Shown here in pieces: positions 8,039 to 14,834 of a stretch of DNA of 64,000 bases; position 1 is the first letter of the stretch; every line of letters starts with the position of its first letter. Both the position numbers and the translations under genes were made by a program. Location: positions 1-64,000 of the forward strand of contig JACDGL010000013.1 of the NCBI GenBank assembly GCA_013815385.1, in the 5' to 3' direction. The stretch is from Taibaiella sp. Its GTDB lineage: Bacteria > Bacteroidota > Bacteroidia > Chitinophagales > Chitinophagaceae. The notes beneath the pieces were generated by a model that did no database searches, was not told where the DNA came from, and saw only the letters and a program-made list of their open reading frames with translations.

Positions 8039-9094
8039 TTAGCACCTATCTACCACCCATTTGGCAACAGCCGGCGCTAATTCTTTTTGTGATTTGCTGC
8101 CGACAAATACACCTATATGGCCGCCGGGGAAAGCATATACTTTCTTATCCTTGCTGCCTATTGCATCCATTACCGGCAGTGTACTTTCGTTAGGGATGAT
8201 GGTATCATCTGTAGCATACACATTCAGGAAAGGAACGGTCATATTTTTCAGGTCTACTATACGGCCACCCAGTTCCAGCTCGCCTTTTATAAGCTTGTTA
8301 TCGCGGAAAAGGTCTTTGATGTATTTGCGGTACATTTCGCCGGGCATAGCAGGCAGATCGGTCTTCCAGTTTTCCATGCGCAGGAAGTTGAGCATCTTAT
8401 CTTTATCATCGAGTGAATCGATAATGCCGAGATACTTGCTGATGTTCATGCTGGGCTTCAGCATGGCAAAGGAACCATCTATCATTTCGCCCGGTATAGT
8501 GCCTACGCAATCTACCATGTTATCTACATCAATATACTTTGTCCACTTGTAAAGCATGCAGGCCTTTGTAGAAAAATCGTAAGGAGCTACATAGGTAGTC
8601 AGCGATTTCAGCTTTTCAGGATAAAGCGCTGCATAGATCATAGAATAGGTGCCGCCCTGGCAAATGCCCATCTTGTGTATCTTTTCTACATTAGCCTCTT
8701 TGCGTACAAAGTCGACCGCATCATTCATATAGCCATCTATATAATCTTCCATCGTCAGGTAGCGATCTGCTTTGGTAGGGTAGCCCCAGTCCATAATATA
8801 GATATCCAGACCTTCTTCCACCAGCTTTTTCATCAAGCTGCGATCCTGAAGATCCAGCACATCATGACGGTTGAGCATGGCAAATGATACCAACACAGGC
8901 GTGGCGCACTTAGCGGGCGTTTCGCGGGTATAGTGGTATATCTTTACTTTATCGCGCTGCCAAACCAGTTCTTTAGGAGTATTAGCGACCACCACATCGT
9001 CAGCGTTTATCTGCTGTAGGACTTCATAGCCCTTAGCCAGTTTTTCAGTAGTTCTTGCGAGGTCCTGTGCTATATTAGCTGGATTCCAATTCAT
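8039..9094 (-). CDS. phaC: Class III-type poly(R)-hydroxyalkanoate synthase subunit PhaC
   Basis: A 351-aa alpha/beta-fold enzyme that polymerises hydroxyacyl-CoA into polyhydroxyalkanoate. The length of about 350 aa and the start without the N-terminal extension of class I/II enzymes fit class III. The lipase-like box is GICQGG with nucleophile Cys145. Asp296/297 lies in YATDDTIIP and His326 in PGGHIGVF, completing the Cys-Asp-His triad. MDWGYP near 101 is also a class III feature. Class III enzymes normally need PhaE (class IV needs PhaR), and neither is adjacent, nor are phaA or phaB. The partner may be elsewhere, or the enzyme may be divergent. A TACCTTTG box lies 24 nt upstream. Confidence 0.9.
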   Translation of the reverse strand: MNWNPANIAQDLARTTEKLAKGYEVLQQINADDVVVANTPKELVWQRDKVKIYHYTRETPAKCATPVLVSFAMLNRHDVLDLQDRSLMKKLVEEGLDIYIMDWGYPTKADRYLTMEDYIDGYMNDAVDFVRKEANVEKIHKMGICQGGTYSMIYAALYPEKLKSLTTYVAPYDFSTKACMLYKWTKYIDVDNMVDCVGTIPGEMIDGSFAMLKPSMNISKYLGIIDSLDDKDKMLNFLRMENWKTDLPAMPGEMYRKYIKDLFRDNKLIKGELELGGRIVDLKNMTVPFLNVYATDDTIIPNESTLPVMDAIGSKDKKVYAFPGGHIGVFVGSKSQKELAPAVAKWVVDRC

Positions 9095-9117
9095 AGATAT
9101 AATATTTTTAAACGCTG

Positions 9118-9125
9118 CAAAGGTA
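9118..9125 (-). promoter_or_regulatory. TACCTTTG -7 box for phaC
   Basis: Minus strand, 24 nt upstream of the phaC ATG, predicting a leader of about 18 nt. Confidence 0.55.
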
Positions 9126-9230
9126 GGGTAAATTATTATGGGGCCTTTTTTAAGGCAAAAGCGAGACTGCCAGTTTTCGGTTGAGCCCGGAACGCTTTCT
9201 GAGCGGGTGATCGTCGGAAACTTCGTGAAA

Positions 9231-9326
9231 TCTTTACCTTTTTGTGGATAACGTTTGATGTAACTGCCTGCTATAGCTGATATGCGTTTTTAAAATATGG
9301 TAATTCTGTGCCGAAAAAGGTAAAGA
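9231..9326. repeat. 13-bp perfect inverted repeat with 70-bp loop
   Basis: TCTTTACCTTTTT at 9231-9243 and its exact reverse complement at 9314-9326. It lies in the gene-free region behind the phaC promoter. It could be a pair of operator half-sites or an RNA stem; no function is assigned. Confidence 0.5.
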
Positions 9327-9659
9327 AAGTGCGGTTTTACTTCCATTTCAGGTTAATAAAAGTATAATCTGGTTCATAAAAGGTTAAGAATCTGATCAGC
9401 TGATGTGCTAATTAGCTTAATAGCTGATGGAAGTATGCAGGAAAGTCTGTATGTATGCAATATTTCAAAGAACCTTGGCAGGTGAGTGCCTAGTGCAATG
9501 TAGGAAGATGGTTGCAGAGGGCTGGGAATAGAAAATAGGGTACCCTTATAAGTGTAGTATGATACAGCAGATAGAAGGGTATGATAAAACTGGTGAGTGA
9601 GGGTGAGTGTGGCAAACGCCTTGCTGTGGCGTGCTTGAATATTTGAGGAAGAGTGGGGG

Positions 9660-9722
9660 CGCGAGCTAACCACCCCGGCCTACCGGCCACCCCTCCTAAA
9701 AACAGGAGGGGTGTTTTTTTAT
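9660..9722. repeat. REP-like GC-rich palindromic element ending in a terminator
   Basis: Starting near 9660, CCACCCCGGCC-TACC-GGCCACCCC is followed by ACCCCTCCT-AAAAAC-AGGAGGGGT and a T-run. The two adjacent GC-rich hairpins in an AT-rich spacer resemble dispersed intergenic palindromes common in Bacteroidota genomes. Only one copy is in this window, so repetition is inferred from memory of similar genomes. Confidence 0.45.
9689..9720 (+). terminator. Intrinsic terminator-like hairpin
   Basis: A nine-base-pair stem ACCCCTCCT/AGGAGGGGT with a short A-rich loop, followed by GTTTTTTT. No plus-strand gene ends just upstream, so it is probably part of the REP-like element rather than a gene terminator. 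Confidence 0.55.
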
Positions 9723-9829
9723 GTATAGTGGAGATACCTCCCTGCTGCCGGATAGTCCTTAATTTTTTTGTAGATTTAAGTTGCGCTAAGGGAAGACTTA
9801 ACTGCCGGAAATTTAGTTAAATAACGCCT

Positions 9830-10450
9830 ATGAAATATTTACTGATTACCTGTATAGTAGCATTAATTGCATTGCAGGCATGTACGAAGGTAAAACACCT
9901 GGGTATTAATTCTGATCTGGCGGCTGCATTTGATTTTAATAAAGGCAGCTATTGGATATATAAAGATTCCCTTACCGGGCAGATCGACAGCTTTTATGAA
10001 TTTAGGAGGGATTATTTTTCATTGACCCACGGCGATTATTTAAACGACCATGAAACAATGTATGTGTTGCAAAGCAATGCTGCGCATACAGATTCTATAG
10101 AGTGGCATTTTTATTTAGCCCAAGATATATATGGAATTGCATGGTATAATAAATTTGGAGAATTTTCTCCTTTGTTTCAGTATCCATATAAGTTGGGAGG
10201 AGGTAAAGCTAGTTACGCTATTAACATAGTCACTAATATCTATCCAAGTTATACAGTAAATAATCAAATATTCAGTAATGTAGTGTTAGTTAATGACTCA
10301 ATTAATAATACCCCCTACCCAATTGATTCCTATTGGAATGACTGGTTTTATATAACTGCAAATGTGGGGATAATAAAAATGAGATTATTTCACCCATACT
10401 ATTCAATTAACAGAGTATGGGAACTGCAAAGCTGGCATATTGTTAAGTAA
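9830..10450 (+). CDS. Hypothetical lipoprotein
   Basis: A 206-aa protein with a lipoprotein signal (MKYLLITCIVALIALQAC, lipobox LQAC, Cys18). After the Cys the protein is rich in Tyr, Trp, Asn and Ser. The stretch FDFNKGSYWIYKD followed by DSFYEF is the 'xxxGxYWIYxDSxTG' opening common to small Bacteroidota lipoproteins. The lipoprotein at 43369-44103 begins similarly (YYPLQIGKYVVYNVDS). No enzymatic motif is visible. Location is the inner or outer membrane. It is monocistronic and likely an accessory gene. Confidence 0.7.
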   Translation: MKYLLITCIVALIALQACTKVKHLGINSDLAAAFDFNKGSYWIYKDSLTGQIDSFYEFRRDYFSLTHGDYLNDHETMYVLQSNAAHTDSIEWHFYLAQDIYGIAWYNKFGEFSPLFQYPYKLGGGKASYAINIVTNIYPSYTVNNQIFSNVVLVNDSINNTPYPIDSYWNDWFYITANVGIIKMRLFHPYYSINRVWELQSWHIVK

Positions 10451-10522
10451 ATAAGAAATCTTATAAGATCCACCAGCGCAAGAGTTAGAGTAGCGTAATA
10501 TGCTAGTGGCAGATTTTATATA

Positions 10523-10816
10523 TTACATTGTTCTCTTGCTGCGTGGGTCTTGCTTAGCCATAAAGATGCTGTAAATAACTATCGCTGTATCAAATACTTC
10601 ATACACAACCTGGTAGGGAAACCTGTTTAACCTTCCTTCTCTTACCGGTTTATCGTAGTAGGAGTATATATAGGGATTGGCAAGAAGGGTATTGTAGAAA
10701 ATATCCAGCTCATTTAGCAATGCTGCTCCGAGACCCGGGCTTTGCTGCTCATACCAATCGTATGCCTCAATAATCTCAAAAGCGGCTAATGGGCGAAGCT
10801 CAATTTTATAGGCCAT
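10523..10816 (-). CDS. ParE/RelE-family toxin
   Basis: A 97-aa protein matching the ParE_toxin/RelE fold. It opens with YKIELRPLAAFEIIEAYDWYEQQSPGLG, then helices with LLNELDIFYNTLLANPY. The later strands contain VREGRLNRFPYQVVYEVFDTAIVIYSIFMAKQDP, the usual 'R+xx+xxFPYxVxYxxxxxxIxIxAVxHxxRxP' with Phe/Met instead of the common His. ParE toxins poison gyrase and RelE toxins cleave mRNA; the sequence alone does not separate them. Its start overlaps the end of the antitoxin gene by 11 bp, the normal antitoxin-first order. Confidence 0.88.
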   Translation of the reverse strand: MAYKIELRPLAAFEIIEAYDWYEQQSPGLGAALLNELDIFYNTLLANPYIYSYYDKPVREGRLNRFPYQVVYEVFDTAIVIYSIFMAKQDPRSKRTM

Positions 10817-11036
10817 TCCTGTTTTGCTTATCCAGGGCCATTAGCTTCACTTCATCGGGGCTATATGATCTTCCTGCACCTTTAAGATATTTTTCCCGCT
10901 CTTCCTGTACCAGTTTTTTTCTTTGGTAATCTGTATCCATCTCATTTTCAAAAAGTGTATAAATAGCTGCGGCTTTAGCATCCTCTATAGTGTCTATAAA
11001 TTGATGCAATTTTTGCCGGATGCCTGTAGTATCCAT
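10806..11036 (-). CDS. Antitoxin of the ParE-type module
   Basis: A 76-aa protein beginning MDTTGIRQKLHQFIDTIEDAKAAA. This N-terminal helix type is seen in many small Bacteroidota antitoxins paired with ParE toxins ('MD...IRxKLHxYIExADxxK'), and a charged C-terminal part would wrap the toxin. I chose ATG 11034-11036 over ATG 11051 because the -7 box at 11053-11060 would place the transcription start at about 11048, inside the longer ORF. It sits upstream of, and overlaps, the toxin gene. These operons are normally autorepressed by the complex; that is family knowledge, not seen here. Confidence 0.8.
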   Translation of the reverse strand: MDTTGIRQKLHQFIDTIEDAKAAAIYTLFENEMDTDYQRKKLVQEEREKYLKGAGRSYSPDEVKLMALDKQNRNGL

Positions 11037-11052
11037 AAAAATCAGTTTCATG

Positions 11053-11060
11053 CAAAATTA
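11053..11060 (-). promoter_or_regulatory. TAATTTTG -7 box for the toxin-antitoxin operon
   Basis: Minus strand. It ends 17 nt before ATG 11036 and directly abuts ATG 11051, which rules against the longer start. Confidence 0.55.
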
Positions 11061-11113
11061 ATCCTTATTTGGATGAAAATGTATATCTGAGGCCGATTCA
11101 TAGTGTTAGCATA

Positions 11114-12994
11114 TCACCGCGCTATAAACACGGGTACCTCTATCATGTGGCGGACGGAGTTGATGGTTTCGCCGAGTAGCCAGTCTTTCATGGCCTTGTG
11201 GCCGTGGCTGCCTATTATCAGCAGATCGCAGTTGTTCTCCTTCACTATACGTGCTATCTCGGCTGCACGTTTATTAAAGCCCAGCACGCCGGTAGCCATG
11301 TAGCGGCGCTGGCTGAAGATGCGCACGTACTCCTCCATCTGTTCTTTGTCCTTTACGGTTTCGTAATCCTGCGCGCGGTTGCCCGCTATGCGCGCCGATA
11401 CGCTCTCTACTACGTGTATCAATATAAAGGAGGTACCCTCCTTGGCCAGTTGCAATGCGTACTGCACTACCTTCTGGTCTTTCTCCGTAAAGTCAAGCGC
11501 AAGGGCTACGCGCTCGAATGGTTTGGCGGCGGCGAGTAATGATGTATTCACAGGCGTATCGTTATGTATATGGCTTTCACGGTAGCGGCGTCGCAGTATG
11601 TAGGGGTAAATGACGGTAATCACCAGCAAAGCCAGCAGTCCCAGTTCGCCCAATACTATAAGCCCCTTCACCATGAGGCTAGTGGTACCGTTTATCCATG
11701 ATGCGGCACTATCGTACACCAGCTTGAAATTGAGCACCACTATAAGCGCAGCTACCAGCCATGCTACCAGCTGCACATGCGGGCGTATGGTAAAGGCGTT
11801 CATCTTTACCTTATCGCTTACAAAATGGATGAGGGGTATAACGGCAAAGGCAAGTTGCATGCTCAGCAGCACCTGGCTGAAGATAAGGAGGCTATCTACC
11901 ATCTTATCGCCCATGAGGACAATGACCAGCACTGCGGGTACTATGGCCAGCAGGCGGGTAATGAGCCTGCGCACTACAGGATTGATACGTAGACGCAGGT
12001 AACCTTCCATCACTATCTGCCCGGCAAGCGTGCCGGTGATGGTGGAGCTTTGACCGGCGGCTATGAGTGCTATGGCAAAGAGGCGAGATGCCCACACTTT
12101 ATTGCCAAGGAGGGGGGTGAGCAGCTTGTAAGCATCCTGCAGGGACGCTACCTGGTGATGGCTGGACAGATAGAATACGCTGCCTGCAAGTATAAGAATG
12201 GCGGCATTGACAAAGAAGGCGATATTGAGCGCAATGGTGCTATCCAGCGCATTGAAGCGGATGGCGCGGCGCATGGCGCTGTCTGTATGCGCTACCTTTC
12301 GCGTCTGCACCAGCGCGGAGTGCAAGTACAGGTTGTGCGGCATAACGGTGGCCCCTATAATGCCTATGGCCACATACAATGCCGCATGGCCGGGAAGCGA
12401 GGGGATGAAGCCCAGCGCCACATCGTGCAGGGACGGGCGGGCAAAAAACATTTCGACCAGAAAGCAGCCGCCTATGATGATGATGAGACCTATAATAAAC
12501 ATCTCGAGCCTGCGCATGCCCAGGCGCTGCAGGTAGAGTATCAATACGGTATCGCACAGGGTAACCAATACACCCCACAAAAGTGGGAAGCCAAACAAGA
12601 GATTAAGCCCAATGGCCATACCCAGTACTTCTGCCAGATCGCAGGCGGCAATGGCTATCTCTGCGAGGATATAAAGAATGAAATTGATGGCGGGCGGGTA
12701 CATCTCGCGATTGCACTGGGCAAGGTCGCGGCCACGTACGATACCGAGCCGCACGCTAAGCGACTGGAGCAGCAAAGCCATCAGATTGCTCATAAGCAGC
12801 ACCCATATCAGCTTGTAGCCAAACTGGCTACCGCCCGCTATATCTGTAGCCCAGTTGCCCGGATCCATATAGCCTACACTTACCAGGTATGCCGGGCCAA
12901 AGAACGCCATTATCCTTTTCCACGGCGATTTGGCCACGGAGGGGTCTATGGTGTTGTGTACATCGCCAAGTGATAAGTGGTGATCGTCGCTCAC
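11114..12994 (-). CDS. Nramp-family divalent metal transporter fused to a universal stress protein domain
   Basis: A 626-aa fusion. Residues 25-460 are a multi-pass Nramp (MntH-type) proton-coupled Mn2+/Fe2+ importer. The metal-binding DPGN motif of helix 1 is at 44-47 and the helix 6 MPH motif is at 218-220 (GATVMPHNLYLHSA), both intact. Residues about 492-626 form a cytoplasmic UspA domain opening PFERVALALDF. It carries the nucleotide-binding pattern GSHGHKAMKDWLLGET, close to G-2x-G-9x-G-S/T but with Glu before Thr. Canonical MntH is about 410-440 aa, so the Usp tail is an addition, probably coupling transport to nucleotide or stress status. Monocistronic and divergent from trpS. Confidence 0.92.
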   Translation of the reverse strand: MSDDHHLSLGDVHNTIDPSVAKSPWKRIMAFFGPAYLVSVGYMDPGNWATDIAGGSQFGYKLIWVLLMSNLMALLLQSLSVRLGIVRGRDLAQCNREMYPPAINFILYILAEIAIAACDLAEVLGMAIGLNLLFGFPLLWGVLVTLCDTVLILYLQRLGMRRLEMFIIGLIIIIGGCFLVEMFFARPSLHDVALGFIPSLPGHAALYVAIGIIGATVMPHNLYLHSALVQTRKVAHTDSAMRRAIRFNALDSTIALNIAFFVNAAILILAGSVFYLSSHHQVASLQDAYKLLTPLLGNKVWASRLFAIALIAAGQSSTITGTLAGQIVMEGYLRLRINPVVRRLITRLLAIVPAVLVIVLMGDKMVDSLLIFSQVLLSMQLAFAVIPLIHFVSDKVKMNAFTIRPHVQLVAWLVAALIVVLNFKLVYDSAASWINGTTSLMVKGLIVLGELGLLALLVITVIYPYILRRRYRESHIHNDTPVNTSLLAAAKPFERVALALDFTEKDQKVVQYALQLAKEGTSFILIHVVESVSARIAGNRAQDYETVKDKEQMEEYVRIFSQRRYMATGVLGFNKRAAEIARIVKENNCDLLIIGSHGHKAMKDWLLGETINSVRHMIEVPVFIAR

Positions 12995-13104
12995 AAATAA
13001 TAACGGCTTTTATAAAGCAGGGCTAAATTAAGGTAAAAAGGTAACAACGATAATATTGGTATGGGTATATGAGTAGTAAGTGATTTTGTATCTTGCTGCC
13101 TGAT

Positions 13105-14103
13105 ATGAAAAAGGAGATAGTAGTAAGTGGTATCAGGAGTACCGGCTATTTGCATTTAGGTAATTACTTCGGCGCAATACAGAATTATGTAAAGATGCAG
13201 GAAGACCATGACTGCTATTTCTTTGTGGCTGACTACCACTCGCTGACCACACATCCCGATCCTAAAGACCTGAAGACAAATGTGTACCGGGTGGTGGCCG
13301 AAAATATAGCTTGCGGTATAGATGTGAACAAAGCAGCGCTATATGCCCAGAGCGATGTGCCCGAGATACCCGAGCTATACCTGATGCTGAACATGCTGGC
13401 CTACAAGGGCGAGCTGGAAAAAGTACCCACCTTTAAAGATAAAGTGCGCCAGCAGCCGGAGAATGTGAACGCCGGGCTACTTACCTATCCCGTGCTAATG
13501 GCGGCAGATATACTGATACACCGCGCGGCAAAAGTGCCTGTAGGGAAAGACCAGGAGCAGCACCTGGAGATGGCGCGCAATTTTGCCCAGCGTTTTAATA
13601 AAAGATATGGAGAGCTGTTTCCCGAGCCGGAGGTATTTCGCTACAATAGAGATACAGTGAAGATAATGAGCCTGGATGGTGAAGGGAAAATGAGCAAGAG
13701 CGAGAATGTGAACGCGACTATATTCCTATCGGACGACGATGCGACAATACGCAAAAAGATAATGAAGGCAAAGACCGATGCCGGGCCTGCCGAGCCAAAT
13801 AGCGAGATGCCGGAATATATAAAGAATCTCTTTGTGCTGATGCAAATGGTATCGGCTCCGGATGTAACTGCCACCTATACCAGTGCTTATAACAATTGCA
13901 ACATACGCTACGGCGATATGAAAAAACAACTGGCAGAAGATATGGCTGCCTTTGTAGCCCCTATACGGGAAAAAGCAGCAGCGCTGCAAAAAGATGAGGT
14001 GCTGATAAAGAAAATATTGCGCCAAGGCGCTGAAAAAGCACGTGCGAGTGCGGGGAAGACCATCAGTGAAGCCCGCCGCCTGATAGGGATCAGCTATTAT
14101 TAA
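13105..14103 (+). CDS. trpS: Tryptophan--tRNA ligase
   Basis: A 332-aa class I aminoacyl-tRNA synthetase charging tRNA-Trp in the cytoplasm. The HIGH-type signature is HLGN at residues 17-20 (STGYLHLGNYFGA). The KMSKS loop is intact (GEGKMSKSENVN). Other family patterns are PVLMAADILIH, VGKDQEQHLEMAR and the C-terminal GAEKARASAGKTISEARRLIG. Length matches bacterial TrpS (about 330 aa). I chose ATG 13105 rather than the in-frame TTG at 13093, because family members start right at 'K+xVxSGxRSTG'. A weak box TGATTTTG lies at 13080-13087. Confidence 0.96.
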   Translation: MKKEIVVSGIRSTGYLHLGNYFGAIQNYVKMQEDHDCYFFVADYHSLTTHPDPKDLKTNVYRVVAENIACGIDVNKAALYAQSDVPEIPELYLMLNMLAYKGELEKVPTFKDKVRQQPENVNAGLLTYPVLMAADILIHRAAKVPVGKDQEQHLEMARNFAQRFNKRYGELFPEPEVFRYNRDTVKIMSLDGEGKMSKSENVNATIFLSDDDATIRKKIMKAKTDAGPAEPNSEMPEYIKNLFVLMQMVSAPDVTATYTSAYNNCNIRYGDMKKQLAEDMAAFVAPIREKAAALQKDEVLIKKILRQGAEKARASAGKTISEARRLIGISYY

Positions 14104-14174
14104 TTCTTTAACGGCCCAGGTGTGCGAAGTGTAAGCGGAGAATATTAATATTACACCTACATCATCTAGAGCGT

Positions 14175-14810
14175 ATGCCTGCCAAGAAAATAACCAAACA
14201 TATAGCCGTAGCCGGAAATATAGGCGCCGGAAAGACTACGCTGACTACCATGCTTGCGAAACACTACAAGTGGACGCCGCACTATGAAGATGTGGAGCAC
14301 AACCCATACCTGGTAGATTTTTATGAAGACATGCCGAGATGGTCGTTCAACCTGCAGGTTTACTTCCTGAATAACCGCCTGCGCGACCTGATAGAAATAA
14401 TCAATGGCAAAGCAACAGTAATACAGGACCGTACCATATATGAGGATGCCTACATCTTTGCACCCAATCTGTATGAGATGGGGCTGATGACCAAGCGCGA
14501 TTTTGAAAACTATTCCTCCTTCTTCCAGAACCTGAAAACACTGGTAAAGCCACCCGACCTGCTCATATACCTGCGGGCAGGCATACCCGCACTTGTAGAC
14601 CAGATACAGAAGCGCGGGCGGGAGTATGAAGAGAATATAAGGCTGGATTATCTAAAACGCTTGAATGAATTCTATAACAAATGGATAGATAAATACAGCG
14701 ATGGACCGCTGCTGATAATAGATGTAGAGAAAAATAACTTTGCAGAAAAAGACGAAGACTTTGCAGAGGTGGTGCGCCGCATCGATGCACAACTGCACGG
14801 ACTGTTTTAG
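14175..14810 (+). CDS. Deoxynucleoside kinase
   Basis: A 211-aa kinase of the deoxynucleoside kinase family, which phosphorylates deoxynucleosides to monophosphates in the salvage pathway. The P-loop is GNIGAGKTTL near residue 13. The family motif DRTIYEDAYIFA (DRS-like) follows VIQ, the lid region has RGREYEENIRLDYLKRLNEFY, and ERxxR-like arginines are present. Length and motifs match bacterial dGK/dAK-type enzymes. Substrate preference (dA, dG or dC) cannot be read from the sequence. It lies 71 bp after trpS and 24 bp before the DUF5686 gene, possibly one transcript. Confidence 0.9.
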   Translation: MPAKKITKHIAVAGNIGAGKTTLTTMLAKHYKWTPHYEDVEHNPYLVDFYEDMPRWSFNLQVYFLNNRLRDLIEIINGKATVIQDRTIYEDAYIFAPNLYEMGLMTKRDFENYSSFFQNLKTLVKPPDLLIYLRAGIPALVDQIQKRGREYEENIRLDYLKRLNEFYNKWIDKYSDGPLLIIDVEKNNFAEKDEDFAEVVRRIDAQLHGLF

Positions 14811-14834
14811 CCTATCTGCTACCTTGCCAACCCT

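Larger units (their letters stand above)
9095..9829. other. 735-bp gene-free region with inverted repeat and REP-like element
   Basis: No ORF here has convincing protein-like composition, and the two short minus-strand ORFs at 9374-9690 look random. It contains the phaC promoter, a 13-bp perfect inverted repeat (9231-9243 and 9314-9326), the palindrome ATCAGCTGAT (9395-9404) and a GC-rich REP-like hairpin at the right end (about 9660-9720). Confidence 0.6.

Noticed and set aside
9374-9690. Two overlapping minus-strand ORFs (99 and 66 codons)
   Set aside because: Composition is random-like and they overlap each other in different frames; no start signal.
12050-12973. 307-codon ORF on the plus strand
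   Set aside because: Antisense to the Nramp-Usp gene, with no family pattern and biased composition; the minus-strand frame has all transporter motifs.
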